A stretch of 64,000 nt of DNA, taken from Sandaracinaceae bacterium (GTDB lineage Bacteria; Myxococcota_A; Polyangia; Polyangiales; JADJQN01). The stretch's first letter is position 1. Every line of letters begins with the position of its first letter. Positions 1-9,814 of this stretch are shown piece by piece. The stretch spans positions 248,001 through 312,000 of the forward strand of contig JADJQN010000015.1 of the NCBI GenBank assembly GCA_016712745.1. Direction: 5' to 3'. The notes under the pieces are model-generated. The model saw nothing but the letters and a program-made list of their open reading frames with translations. It made no database searches and was not told the origin of the DNA. The translations under genes were made by a program, and so were the position numbers.

Positions 1-1
1 G

Positions 2-568
2 ATGCTTCGTCAATCACTCGTCCTCGTTCTCTTGCTCACGGTGCTAACCGGCGTAGTCTTCCCCGCGGCGGTTACTGCGCTGGCATCTTTGGCGTTCCGC
101 TCCAACGCTCAAGGCAGTCTTGTCTATGAAGGCGGCCACGTCGTCGGATCATCGCTCATCGGGCAAGCCTTCGGGGGGCCTGCTGAGTTTTGGAGTCGTC
201 CTTCCGCAACGGGACCTGCCCCCTACAATGCCGCAGCCTCGTCAGGGTCAAACCTCGGTCCGTCCAATCCCGCCCTTGTGACAGCGGTGCAAGAGCGCGT
301 GGCAGCTCTTCACGCGGCTGATCCGGGTTACAACGCGCCGATCCCGATTGATCTGGTGACGGCGTCTGGGAGCGGGCTTGACCCGCACATCTCGCCGGCT
401 GCGGCTCTCTACCAGGTTCATCGCGTGGCTCGTGAGACGGGGCTCAGTGAGGCGCGCGTGCGAAGTGTTGTCGCGGAGTTTACGGAGGGTCGCACGCTTG
501 GATTGCTCGGAGAAGCGCGCGTGAATGTTCTGCTGCTAAATCGAGCGTTGCGCGCGCTGAGAGAGTAG
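2..568 (+). CDS. kdpC: Potassium-transporting ATPase subunit KdpC
   Basis: KdpC is the small single-span subunit that associates with KdpA and KdpB in the high-affinity K+ pump of the inner membrane. The 188-residue product has the family length, an N-terminal hydrophobic span (about residues 5-29) and the conserved KdpC signatures GSSLIGQAF, FWSRPSA and SSGSNLGPSNP. The ATG at base 2 is the first usable start and gives a complete-looking N terminus, so the gene is probably whole although it touches the window edge. kdpA and kdpB are expected just to the left. Its stop is followed four bases later by the kdpD start, so it belongs to one operon with the sensor and regulator. Confidence 0.95.
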   Translation: MLRQSLVLVLLLTVLTGVVFPAAVTALASLAFRSNAQGSLVYEGGHVVGSSLIGQAFGGPAEFWSRPSATGPAPYNAAASSGSNLGPSNPALVTAVQERVAALHAADPGYNAPIPIDLVTASGSGLDPHISPAAALYQVHRVARETGLSEARVRSVVAEFTEGRTLGLLGEARVNVLLLNRALRALRE

Positions 569-572
569 GCTC

Positions 573-3278
573 GTGACTATGGCGGCGGGCGAATCGCGAC
601 CAGATCCCGATGCGCTTCTCGCGCGTGTAAACGCAGAGGAAACGCGAAAGAGTCGCGCGCGCCTCAAGATTTTTTTCGGTTTTGCGCCGGGCGTGGGCAA
701 GACCTTCGCCATGCTCGAGCTTGCGCAGCGCCTGCATAAAGACGGCGTCGACGTTGTCGTTGGCGTCGTCGAGACGCACGGTCGTGCGGATACGGCGGCC
801 CTGATGGAGGGGCTCGAGATTCTCAAGCGGCGGGTCGTGGAGTATCGGGGCGCGCGACTCGAAGAATTCGATGTCGACGCGGCCATCGCACGCAAGCCGA
901 AAGTGGTACTCGTGGACGAGCTGGCCCACACCAACGCTCCGCACGGTCGTCATGCTAAGCGCTGGCAGGATGTGCTCGATCTTCTCGACGCGGGCATAGA
1001 CGTGTACACAACCCTCAACGTGCAGCACGTCGAATCGCTGAACGATGTCGTGGCGCAGATAACTCATGTGGAGGTGCGCGAGACGGTCCCTGATTCCGTT
1101 CTAGCGCGAGCTGACGACTTGGAGCTTGTCGACCTGACGCCCGACGAGCTGCTTGTGCGCATGCGTGAAGGAAAGGTCTACGGCGAGGAGCAGGCCGCCC
1201 GCGCGCAGAATCACTTCTTCAAGCACGGCAATTTGATTGCACTGCGCGAGTTGGCGTTGCGGCGCACTGCGGAGCGTGTCGATGCCGACATGCAGGACTA
1301 TCGCCGCGACCATGGCATTGAAAGTACGTGGGCGGCGAGTGAACGCATTTTAGTGTGCGTTGGGCCAAGCCCCGCCTCGGCTCGTCTCGCTCGCGCGGCA
1401 TTTCGAATGGTATCGGGTCTTCGTGCTCCGTGGATCGCCGTGTCGGTCGATACCCCTCGCTTGCGGGGCATGTCCGATGCTGATCGCGCGCGCCTTGAGG
1501 CGCACTTGCGCCTGGCGGAAACGCTTGGTGGGGAAGTCATTCGACTGACCGGCGATGAGGTGAGCGCAACGTTGCTCGCGTACGCGCGTACCAGAAATGT
1601 CACGCGCATCATTATCGGAAAGCCCACCCACTCGTGGTGGCGCGACCGCTTTCGCGGCTCGTTGCTCGACGAATTGGTTCGAGGCAGCGGCGACATCGAT
1701 GTTCACGTTATCCGCGGTGCGGGGGAGGCAGCATCGAGCGGTGATTCTCCGCCCGCGCAACCGTTCCGCGCCGGTCCGTATCTGTCAGCGGCGCTGATGG
1801 TGGCTGTGGCAACGGGGCTTGGAACGGTGCTCACGCAGATCCTATCGCTCCCTGACGTGGTGATGATCTTCCTGCTCGGGATCATGCTCGTCGCACTGCG
1901 ATTTGGTCGGGGCCCGTCGGTGCTCGCGGCGACGTTGTCGGTCGCTTGCCTCGACTTCTTCTTCGTACCGCCCTTTTACACATTTGCAGTCAGCGATGTG
2001 CGGCACTCGCTCACGTTTGGCGTAATGTTCGTTGTGGGCCTGGTGATGAGCAGCCTCACCACTCGTCTCCGTCATCAGGAAGAGGGCGCTCGTTTGCGGG
2101 AGCGGCGCACAGCATCGCTCTACGCTCTGACGCGCGAGATTGGCCGCACGGTCGATCCGTTTGAAACGGCGGCCGTTGCGGCGCGGCTCGTGCACGACGC
2201 GCTCGATGCTCATGTCACCGTACTCGCGCCAACCGCGAGCGGCACATTGCAGGTGTTAGCCGCAAGTCCCGGCGCGGCCGAGCTGGCCGCAGACGAGCTT
2301 GGCGTGGCGCGATGGGCGTTCGAGCATGGACAGCTCGCCGGCGCGCACACCGCAACTCTCTCGGGAGCCCGCGTGCAATGCACTCCCTTGACCAGCGCTA
2401 CTGGGAAAGCCGTGGGCGTATTAGCTCTGCGCATCGATTCGGCGCGGCGCAGCTTTGAGTCCGATGATCGCCATCTTTTAGATTCCTTTGCGCGACAGAT
2501 CGCTGTTGCGATTGAGCGCGCCCGCTACGCCGAGGAGGCGAAAGATGCGCAGCTCAAGATGCGCACGGAGGAGATGCGCAGCTCTCTTCTGAGCGCCGTC
2601 TCGCACGACTTGCGCACGCCGCTGGCCGCAATCACGGGTGCGGCGAGCACGCTGCTTGATACGAAGAGCGATCTCGCGAGCGGCGAACGTCTGGAGATGC
2701 TGCAAACAATTTGCGAGGAAGCCGAACGTCTCGAGCGACTCGTTGCCAACCTCCTTGAGATGGTTCGGCTGGACTCGGGAACTGTCGCCGTCAAGAGTGA
2801 GTGGGTTCCGCTGGAAGAAATTGTTGGTTCCGCGCTCGCGCGCTTGGAAAAGAAGCTACAGAACCACACCGTTCGTATTGACCTGCCTGCGGACCTGCCC
2901 CTCATTGCGGTCGACCCCGTGCTTTTCGAGCACGTCTTCTTGAACCTCTTTGAGAATGCAGCGAAGTACACCCCGCCGGGATCCGCGATTGAAGTCACGG
3001 CGCGGCAGAGCTCGACGGCGCTTGAAATCGACGTTGCTGACCGTGGACCCGGCTTGCCTCCTGGGGATGAAGCGCGGGTTTTTGAGAAGTTTTTCCGAGG
3101 ACAGCATGTCGGTGTCGGGGGAGTGGGCCTAGGACTCGCGATTTGTCGTAGCATCGTCGAGGCTCACAAAGGCTCAATGAGCGCGCATGCTCGCGAAGGG
3201 GGCGGTACCGTGTTTCGTATCAATCTGCCCCGCGGCGAGAATCCTCCGACCGTACCACCAGAGGAGGGCGAATCATGA
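573..3278 (+). CDS. kdpD: Sensor histidine kinase KdpD
   Basis: This is the membrane sensor kinase that controls kdp expression in response to K+ limitation or turgor. In the 901-residue product the N-terminal KdpD domain carries a Walker A motif (GFAPGVGKT, residues 36-44). A universal-stress-protein-like domain follows (about 250-370), then the membrane region (about 400-495), a GAF domain (about 515-650), a HisKA domain with His678 in SHDLRTPLAA, and a HATPase domain with Asn795 in FENAAKY and the GLGLAI G2 box. The start is GTG at 573, four bases after kdpC. The stop overlaps the kdpE start in ATGA. Domain order and length match canonical KdpD. Confidence 0.96.
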   Translation: MTMAAGESRPDPDALLARVNAEETRKSRARLKIFFGFAPGVGKTFAMLELAQRLHKDGVDVVVGVVETHGRADTAALMEGLEILKRRVVEYRGARLEEFDVDAAIARKPKVVLVDELAHTNAPHGRHAKRWQDVLDLLDAGIDVYTTLNVQHVESLNDVVAQITHVEVRETVPDSVLARADDLELVDLTPDELLVRMREGKVYGEEQAARAQNHFFKHGNLIALRELALRRTAERVDADMQDYRRDHGIESTWAASERILVCVGPSPASARLARAAFRMVSGLRAPWIAVSVDTPRLRGMSDADRARLEAHLRLAETLGGEVIRLTGDEVSATLLAYARTRNVTRIIIGKPTHSWWRDRFRGSLLDELVRGSGDIDVHVIRGAGEAASSGDSPPAQPFRAGPYLSAALMVAVATGLGTVLTQILSLPDVVMIFLLGIMLVALRFGRGPSVLAATLSVACLDFFFVPPFYTFAVSDVRHSLTFGVMFVVGLVMSSLTTRLRHQEEGARLRERRTASLYALTREIGRTVDPFETAAVAARLVHDALDAHVTVLAPTASGTLQVLAASPGAAELAADELGVARWAFEHGQLAGAHTATLSGARVQCTPLTSATGKAVGVLALRIDSARRSFESDDRHLLDSFARQIAVAIERARYAEEAKDAQLKMRTEEMRSSLLSAVSHDLRTPLAAITGAASTLLDTKSDLASGERLEMLQTICEEAERLERLVANLLEMVRLDSGTVAVKSEWVPLEEIVGSALARLEKKLQNHTVRIDLPADLPLIAVDPVLFEHVFLNLFENAAKYTPPGSAIEVTARQSSTALEIDVADRGPGLPPGDEARVFEKFFRGQHVGVGGVGLGLAICRSIVEAHKGSMSAHAREGGGTVFRINLPRGENPPTVPPEEGES

Positions 3279-3970
3279 GCGATGCGGGTCCGCTGGTGCT
3301 CCTCGTTGAAGACGAACCGCAGATGCGGCGCTTCTTGCGCGCGTCTCTGACGAGTCACGGCTACCGATTGGTCGAGGCCGGTACCTGCGCCGAAGCGATC
3401 GCAGCAGCCACCTCGCATAATCCGGAAATGATTCTTCTCGACCTTGGCCTGCCCGATGGTGACGGGCTCGATCTTACGAAGCAGATCCGCGAGTGGAGCT
3501 CGGTCCCCATCATCGTGCTCTCCGCGCGCGGGCGCGAAGAAGACAAAGTGGCGGCTCTCGACGCCGGCGCGGACGACTATGTGACCAAGCCCTTTGGCGC
3601 AAACGAACTCTTGGCGCGCATGCGGGTCGCTCAACGTCACGCGGCTCAGAGCACCGACGAACCGGCGGCGGTCGTCGAGGCGGGTGCGCTCAAGATGGAT
3701 TTTGCGCGTCGGGAAGTCTTCGTGGACGGACGCCAAGTACATCTGACGCCCATCGAGTTCCGGCTCTTGGCTTTGCTCACGCGGCACGCGGGCAAGGTGC
3801 TCACGCACCGTTCGATTCTCAAAGAGGTGTGGGGACCGAATGCGCAAAGCCAAACGCACTATCTTCGTGTCTATATGGCGCAGCTGCGCCGCAAGCTTGA
3901 AGCTGACCCTGCACGGCCGAAGATTCTGATGACCGAACCTGGCGTTGGCTATCGCCTAACCGCGCCGTGA
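3275..3970 (+). CDS. kdpE: Response regulator KdpE
   Basis: This is an OmpR/PhoB-type response regulator that receives phosphate from KdpD and activates the kdp operon. The receiver domain has the acidic pocket (EDE near residue 12), phospho-acceptor Asp56 in LLDLGLP and Lys105 in TKPFGA. The C-terminal winged helix ends with the typical YRVYMAQLRRKLE-like and GVGYRL motifs (here YLRVYMAQLRRKLE). The length of 231 residues is usual. The ATG overlaps the kdpD stop by four bases and has a strong Shine-Dalgarno GAGGAGGG at 3261-3268 inside kdpD, so the two are translationally coupled. Confidence 0.96.
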   Translation: MSDAGPLVLLVEDEPQMRRFLRASLTSHGYRLVEAGTCAEAIAAATSHNPEMILLDLGLPDGDGLDLTKQIREWSSVPIIVLSARGREEDKVAALDAGADDYVTKPFGANELLARMRVAQRHAAQSTDEPAAVVEAGALKMDFARREVFVDGRQVHLTPIEFRLLALLTRHAGKVLTHRSILKEVWGPNAQSQTHYLRVYMAQLRRKLEADPARPKILMTEPGVGYRLTAP

Positions 3971-4058
3971 TGCGCTGGGCGCAGGCGAGTGATCAAGTCC
4001 AGACAGTGCCAACGAGAAAGCCGACACGCTTGCCGTCTGCAGTCTTAGAGGCAAGCAG

Positions 4059-4082
4059 GGCCGGCGACTGCGCTCGCCGGCC
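4059..4082. terminator. Hairpin between convergent genes, possible terminator
   Basis: A perfect 9-bp inverted repeat (GGCCGGCGA / TCGCCGGCC) with a 6-base loop lies between the kdpE stop and the stop of the convergent MopE-like gene, 8 bases beyond the latter. Neither side has a clear U tract, so it may be a weak or factor-dependent terminator or an mRNA-end stabiliser. Confidence 0.5.
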
Positions 4083-4089
4083 AGAATCA

Positions 4090-7000
4090 CTACTGCATGC
4101 GTCGATAATACAGATCGGCCATCGAACCGCTACGATTGTCGATCCAAACAACGTGCGCGCGCGAGCCTGAGACGTAGACGGCGGGCGACTGACTGTCGCT
4201 CGAACCCACCATCGATGAATCGAGACGGTAGTCTTGCGGCTGCCACGTAACGCCGCCGTCGAGTGAGAAGTTCGCGTAGATGTCGAGATACCCACTGCGG
4301 TCATCGGCCCACGCAATCGTGATCAGGCTCGAGCTTGCCCCCATCGCGACGTCATAGCTTCCCGATGTGCCTGCGGCTCCGCCCGTATCAACGCGCGCCG
4401 GCACGGACCACGTTCCTCCGGCGTCGCCCGTACGTGCGGCGAGAATGTCGGGGAAGCCGTAGCGATAGTCGATCCACGAGACGAGCGCGACACCGGCGGC
4501 GGGCGTCACGATCTGCGGATCGATGCTGTCGTGGCCAAACGTGTCTTGATCGAGGCGAGTTGCAGACGATGTAACCCACGTCGCGCCCGAGTCGCTGCTG
4601 TGGTTCACCCAAATGTCGAACGAGCCGGCCATGCGGTCATCGACCCACGCGACGTAGACATTCGTGCCCTCGGCGCCAATCACCGGATTGAAGCTCGACG
4701 AACTTCCCGCGATTGTTCCCACATCCAATCGAGTGTCGCTCGCTGCGAACGCCGCGCCGCTGTTGGTTGAACGATTGACGAACACGTCGAGCGAACCATT
4801 GCGGTTGTCGCGCCACGTCACGTAGACGTTATTGCCGATGGCCGCGACCCTGGGCGTTGCAGCCACGAAATCGGTGCCCGTGCCGTGGTCGACTTGCAAG
4901 GGAGCGCTCCAGGTGGCGCCGTTGTCAGTCGAGCGAACCAAAAAGACGTGTCGCTCACGGGAGGTGGTGAAGGTTTCATAGACGACATAAACCTTGTTGC
5001 TGGCGGTGGCGATGGCCGTGTTGAACGAATCGAGTGCTTGTCCCGAGTTGCCGCGCACTTCCCCCGCGGAGAATGCTGCGCCGAAGTTGGTGTCGAGTCG
5101 CGTCCAAATCTGACGGTAGCTGCCCCCCCGGAAGTCGGCCCACGCCGCCGCGATGTCTTCGCCGCTCGTCGTTACGCCCAGGATCGGCGCGATCGCCGCG
5201 CCTGTGCCGGTATTCATGCGAATCGGTGTATCCCACGCCGCGCCGTTGTTGGTGCTGCGCGTGAAGAAGGCTTGTGCGTTCTGCAAACAGCTTGTGCCTA
5301 CGCAAACGCGTGACCCGCCGCACGCCACCACGGCGCCGCAACCGCCGCCGCTATTGCAACACGTAGCCGCTCCTGCCCCGTCGTTCATATCCATCCACGA
5401 GACGTACACGCGGTTGGCGCCGTCTCCCAGGATGAACGGGGTGATCGAGTTCCACGATCCTGCTGCGTCCATCGTGTCGAGGCGCGTATCGGAGGCGCCG
5501 GCGACCGTGATGCAGCCTTCATCGGTCGATCCGTCGCAGTCGTTGTTCAACGTATCGCAGATCGTTTCGGTGGCTTGGTAGGTGATCGGCAGAGTGCAGT
5601 TCCAACCGGTGGCGCCTTGGCAGACAGGCGTGCGTCCTGCGCATACGCCGCGTACTTCGGTGCATGATGCTGGCGTCGTGGTCGGCGCAGAGGGGGCGTT
5701 GTCGATGGTGCCATCGCAGTTGTCGTCGACACCGTTGCACGTCTCCGATCCCGCCGTTACTAGCGCTCCGCCGCAGCTCAGTGAACCTGCGGAGCACGCA
5801 ACCATGCCGTATTCGCATGCGCCAGCGTTCGTGGCTCCACAGCGTGCGCCCACGCCGGGCAGGCTGCCTTCGTCGGTCATGCTGTCGCAGTCGTCATCGA
5901 TGCCGTTGCAGACCTCGGATGTTGCTCCGAGCGCGCCCACGCAAACAATGGACCCGCCTTGGCAGGTGTTCGTTCCAGCTTCGCATGCGCCGGTGGTCGT
6001 GCCGCACGGCATGCCAACCATCGGATCTTCATCGTCGACAGTACCGTTGCAGTCGTCGTCGAGGCGATTGCATGAGTCGATCGCGTTTGTAACTGTGCAC
6101 GCGTACTCGCATCCCGGGCTACCGTCCAGATCCAAGAAACCTGGCATGCAAGTCGTTGGCACGCAGATGCCGCCGGAGCACGCGCTGCCCGCGTGCAGGA
6201 ACGAACATGTGCGACCGCACAAACCGCAGTTCAGCGTGTCGGTGAGGAGATCGAAGTCTTCATCGATTTGGCCCTCGCAGTTGTTGTCGATGCCATCGCA
6301 CAACTCGATGCCGGTCGGTGTGCAGCGATACTCGCAGCCATCTGCTTCAATGGCGTTTGCATCTTCGTAACCGCCGATGCATTCGTCTTTGTGACAGACG
6401 CCAGCGGTGCAGAGGACGGTTGCGTTGGCAAACGAACACACGCGTCCGCACGCGCCGCAATTCTCGACGTCGTTGTCGAGCATGAAGCCTTCATCGGTTT
6501 GCGTGTCGCAGTCGTTGTCGAGCGTGTCGCAAATCTCGTTGCCGCTGTTCAAGCACTCGTATTCACAACCGTCGATCGCCAGACCGTTGTGATCCACGTG
6601 TCCAAGCTCACAGGTCTCAACGACGCACTCGCCGCTCACGCAGCTCGGGAAGGTGAACGGCAGGCCGCATGCGCGTCCGCAAGCGCCACAATGATCAGGA
6701 TTTGTCTGGAGATTGAATCCGTCATCGATGAGTCCGTTGCAGTCGTCATCGAGTCCGTTGCAGGTTTCGGTCTCGGACGTGGGGACGCAACCGTCACGCG
6801 GGTCAATGTGGCTGTCATAGGTGTTCATGTCGCGACCTGCGTCGACGCCGCCATCGACTTCGCCGCAATTGAAACAGAAAGGGTCGACGTCGCAGCCCGA
6901 AGTTAGAAACGCGGCAAGCACCGCGGCGACGACCCCGAGCTTTCGAACGTTGAGCGCCTTCCGTCGACGCCATGCGAGCACGCCAAAGGCGAAGGCCAAG

Positions 7001-9564
7001 CTCAAGAAGAACGGCGCGCCGCTCGTCGATTCGCTTGCGCCAGCCGCGCTGCACGCGCAACCGCCGCCGCCCGAGGCAATCGCGCGATAGGGCGGAGGCG
7101 CTGCCGGCGGCGCGGGCACAGTGCAGCTCCCGTTCTCGCAGACGTAGCCGAGGCCGCACGTGATCTGATCACAGACGTCATCGACGCAGGTGCCGTCCTG
7201 ACAGGTGCGACCGGCGAGGCATCGCGGTGAGCAATCGGTCGTGGAGACGCACGTGCCGTCGACACATGCCGCGCCAGCGGTACAAGCGGGATCGCATGGA
7301 CTGTCGACGCACGTGCCGTCCTGACAGACTTCGGTTCCCTCGCAACGCGATTGACATGCCGGATGGCACACCCCGTCGCGGCAGAAGTTGTTGATACCGC
7401 AGTCGGTGTTGAAGCAGGGGTCCGCTTCGCATACGGCTGCGACGCAACGCTCACCGGTTGGGCATCCTCGGCCATAACAGTTGTCTTCAACGCAAAGGCC
7501 GCGCACACACGCTTCCCCGCCGGGACATGTGATCGAGTTGCAAACGTTGCGGCACAGACCGTTGTTGGGATCGCAGATCTCCTGATCGGTGCAGCTGACC
7601 CCGGCGCAGAGGCCCGAGACGCACAGGCCGATTAAGATGCCGTTCTCTGGATCGGCGTACGAGGTATCGCAGATCTTGTCGCGCGGGCAGGGGAACTCCG
7701 TTCCATTGCAAGGCGAAGCACAAGCGCAGGAAATGCACGCGCCACCAGGACACAACGTGTTGTCTGGGTCTTCGTCCACGTTGCCGTCGCAGTTGTCGTC
7801 TTCGCAATTGCAGATTTCGCGACGCGGGCTCGAGGCCCCTTCGCAGCTCAATACTCCGGCGGTGCAGCGCAAACGACCGGCGGCGCATATGCCACCGTCA
7901 CCAGCAGGAACTCCGCCGTCGAGGTCGACGGTGGCGTAGCCGCCATCGCCCGTCGGCAAACATCCGCCACCGCCGCCGGGGTTTCCGTCGTCGATGACGC
8001 CGTCGCAATCATCGTCCATGTTGTTACAAATTTCGGTGCCCGGAGCGGGACCCGTGCAATCGCGCCACGTGCCTCCGACGCAGGTTTCGGTTCCAACGCC
8101 GCACGACGTCGAGCATGAGCGCGTCAAGCCGTCGTCGATCGTGCCATCGCAATCATCGTCGAGGTTGTTGCAGGTTTCCGTGACGGCGCCCGGCGCGGTG
8201 CAGCCCACCCATTCTCCGGATACGCACACTTCAGAGCCTGAGCCGCACGCACTTGAGCAGGCGCGCGACAAGCCTTCATCGGTGAGGCCGTCGCAATCGT
8301 CGTCGAGCCCGTTGCAAACTTCCGTACCGGGCACAGTCGCGGTGCATCCGGTCCACGCTCCAGCCGAGCAGATCTCGGTGCCGCTACCACAGTCCGTGGC
8401 GCACGCGCGCGATAGGCCTTCGTCGGTCGAGCCGTTGCAGTCGTTGTCGATGTTGTCGCAAATCTCGATGCTGGGAGTGCGAGCGCTGCACCCGATCCAG
8501 CCACCGGCGACGCAAATCTCCGTGCCACTACCGCACGAGTTGGAGCAGGCGCGCGATAAGCCGTCGTCGGCCGAGCCGTTGCAGTCGTCATCGAGGTTGT
8601 TGCACGCCTCAGGGGAAGGCGTCGGCGCATTGCAGGTGCCAAAGGCGCCGGCCGCGCACGTGCGTGTGCCCATGCCGCATGCATTCGAGCACGGCGTAGT
8701 GATGCCGTCGTCGATGACGCCGTCGCAGTCGTCGTCTACGTTGTTGCACGTTTCGGGCTGCGGATCACAAAGCGGCACAAGCCCGCTGGCGCGCGTAAGC
8801 ATGTCTTCGAAATCGTTGTCGCCACCGCGGAACAAGTCTTCGAAGCCGAAGTAGAAGGTGTTGACGTGAGTTGCCGAACGGTAGACGAGGAAGTGTAGAT
8901 AATCGCCGTCGTCGTTGAGCGCCTTGCTCGTAAAGTAAATGCGATTGTTGGTGTCGTTGCGTCCACCGCACGAATCGTTGACGTTCGTGCCCACGACATC
9001 GCAGCCGACGTCCATCGGACACGCGCTTCCGTCGAAGGCGCCGTTTTCAGACGAGCCATCGAGACGCTCGGGTGAGCGAAGCCAGAAGCCGATGGGTCGA
9101 CCGACCGAGAAACCTGCCTGCATGTCGAAGTCGACCGTGATGGTGCGCGTCGTAGCGCACGGACAGCTGCATGTGCCGTAGGTGCGGCAACCGAAGATGG
9201 TGTGCAGGTTGGCAGGGTCCGTAATGTCAGTGCCGATCCAGAACCAGCCGAAGGTATTTCGGTAACCAGCGCCTTCGCCGATATCCATCACCGTGACGCG
9301 GTAGTGGCCGCTGCCGGAATCCAAAACCGGGCGGAACGCTTCAGGCACAACCGCTGCTTCAGCGAGCGCGTTGACCGCGCCCACGGAGGATTCGCCGCTG
9401 ACCGGCCGATCCAAGCATTGCTGCATGCGTGTCGTTTGCGGAACCAAAGTTCCGTCGACCTGACTGATGTAAGCGAAGGCGGTCCCGCTCGAACAAAGGC
9501 TCGACAAGCCAAGTACACAAGCAACCACCCGAAGGCCCCAAACTAACCCGCGGTGTTTCAGCAT
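4090..9564 (-). CDS. Giant MopE-like Cys-rich surface protein, apparent in-frame fusion of two secreted proteins
   Basis: One open frame of 1824 codons reads like two exported proteins joined. Part 1 (residues 1 to about 870) has a Sec signal peptide cleaved near Ala31, a DUF4114-like segment ending FGFEDLFRGGDNDFED, six MopE-type C-N-x-x-D-D-D-C motifs plus one degenerate copy, a run of short disulfide repeats (CxDGTC), and a MYXO-CTERM-like tail: GGGGCAC near residue 837, a span at about 845-862, then RRRK. Part 2 starts at once with a charged/hydrophobic segment and lipobox LTSGC (Cys about 891). It continues with seven more MopE-type motifs and six Asp-box/BNR repeats (S-x-D-x-G-x-T-W type), which suggest a sialidase-like beta-propeller. 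The Asp-rich motifs are thought to bind metal; function is otherwise unknown. A true fusion, a lost stop codon or an assembly error are all possible. A GTG at 6981 could start part 2 separately. Confidence 0.85.
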   Translation of the reverse strand: MLKHRGLVWGLRVVACVLGLSSLCSSGTAFAYISQVDGTLVPQTTRMQQCLDRPVSGESSVGAVNALAEAAVVPEAFRPVLDSGSGHYRVTVMDIGEGAGYRNTFGWFWIGTDITDPANLHTIFGCRTYGTCSCPCATTRTITVDFDMQAGFSVGRPIGFWLRSPERLDGSSENGAFDGSACPMDVGCDVVGTNVNDSCGGRNDTNNRIYFTSKALNDDGDYLHFLVYRSATHVNTFYFGFEDLFRGGDNDFEDMLTRASGLVPLCDPQPETCNNVDDDCDGVIDDGITTPCSNACGMGTRTCAAGAFGTCNAPTPSPEACNNLDDDCNGSADDGLSRACSNSCGSGTEICVAGGWIGCSARTPSIEICDNIDNDCNGSTDEGLSRACATDCGSGTEICSAGAWTGCTATVPGTEVCNGLDDDCDGLTDEGLSRACSSACGSGSEVCVSGEWVGCTAPGAVTETCNNLDDDCDGTIDDGLTRSCSTSCGVGTETCVGGTWRDCTGPAPGTEICNNMDDDCDGVIDDGNPGGGGGCLPTGDGGYATVDLDGGVPAGDGGICAAGRLRCTAGVLSCEGASSPRREICNCEDDNCDGNVDEDPDNTLCPGGACISCACASPCNGTEFPCPRDKICDTSYADPENGILIGLCVSGLCAGVSCTDQEICDPNNGLCRNVCNSITCPGGEACVRGLCVEDNCYGRGCPTGERCVAAVCEADPCFNTDCGINNFCRDGVCHPACQSRCEGTEVCQDGTCVDSPCDPACTAGAACVDGTCVSTTDCSPRCLAGRTCQDGTCVDDVCDQITCGLGYVCENGSCTVPAPPAAPPPYRAIASGGGGCACSAAGASESTSGAPFFLSLAFAFGVLAWRRRKALNVRKLGVVAAVLAAFLTSGCDVDPFCFNCGEVDGGVDAGRDMNTYDSHIDPRDGCVPTSETETCNGLDDDCNGLIDDGFNLQTNPDHCGACGRACGLPFTFPSCVSGECVVETCELGHVDHNGLAIDGCEYECLNSGNEICDTLDNDCDTQTDEGFMLDNDVENCGACGRVCSFANATVLCTAGVCHKDECIGGYEDANAIEADGCEYRCTPTGIELCDGIDNNCEGQIDEDFDLLTDTLNCGLCGRTCSFLHAGSACSGGICVPTTCMPGFLDLDGSPGCEYACTVTNAIDSCNRLDDDCNGTVDDEDPMVGMPCGTTTGACEAGTNTCQGGSIVCVGALGATSEVCNGIDDDCDSMTDEGSLPGVGARCGATNAGACEYGMVACSAGSLSCGGALVTAGSETCNGVDDNCDGTIDNAPSAPTTTPASCTEVRGVCAGRTPVCQGATGWNCTLPITYQATETICDTLNNDCDGSTDEGCITVAGASDTRLDTMDAAGSWNSITPFILGDGANRVYVSWMDMNDGAGAATCCNSGGGCGAVVACGGSRVCVGTSCLQNAQAFFTRSTNNGAAWDTPIRMNTGTGAAIAPILGVTTSGEDIAAAWADFRGGSYRQIWTRLDTNFGAAFSAGEVRGNSGQALDSFNTAIATASNKVYVVYETFTTSRERHVFLVRSTDNGATWSAPLQVDHGTGTDFVAATPRVAAIGNNVYVTWRDNRNGSLDVFVNRSTNSGAAFAASDTRLDVGTIAGSSSSFNPVIGAEGTNVYVAWVDDRMAGSFDIWVNHSSDSGATWVTSSATRLDQDTFGHDSIDPQIVTPAAGVALVSWIDYRYGFPDILAARTGDAGGTWSVPARVDTGGAAGTSGSYDVAMGASSSLITIAWADDRSGYLDIYANFSLDGGVTWQPQDYRLDSSMVGSSDSQSPAVYVSGSRAHVVWIDNRSGSMADLYYRRMQ
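6892..7062 (-). other. Internal MYXO-CTERM-like tail directly followed by a lipoprotein signal peptide
   Basis: In this stretch of the large minus-strand frame a Gly-rich GGGGCAC motif, a transmembrane segment and RRRK (normally the extreme C terminus of a MYXO-CTERM protein) are followed after about four residues by VRKLGVVAAVLAAFLTSGC, a complete lipoprotein signal peptide. There is no stop codon and no ATG between them. It marks the join between the two halves of the fusion. Confidence 0.75.
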
Positions 9565-9743
9565 AATTAGCGTTAACTTTTAGCAGAAATGCCGATTCAA
9601 AACCATCGCTGAATGTACTTTTGCTGCCCCTACACGTAGCTCGGCGTCCTGCATGGTGGGGCATTTGTCGTGTTCTGCCTCGCATTGCTGAGTGCCGCCC
9701 GGATCCAGCGACTGAGCCGCGCCGCAAACGAGCTTGGTTAAAG

Positions 9744-9776
9744 AAAAAGCCCCAGCAAGCTTTGGCTCACTGGGGC
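9744..9776 (-). terminator. Rho-independent terminator
   Basis: Read on the minus strand, a GCCCCAG/CTGGGGC stem (9749-9755 and 9770-9776, 14-base loop) is followed by a U run (TTTTT at 9748-9744, then CTT). It lies about 40 bases after the stop of the 9815-10816 lipoprotein gene. It should separate that gene from the MopE-like gene downstream. Confidence 0.75.
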
Positions 9777-9814
9777 GGCTTGCCGCGCACCGTTGGAGGT
9801 GGGTGGGTGCGGGC

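Noticed and set aside
5582..8854. Long plus-strand frames opposite the MopE-like gene
   Set aside because: They are antisense readings of the repeated GAC/GAT-rich motifs; the translations are Ser/Pro/Gln repeats mirroring the motif period, with no domain character.
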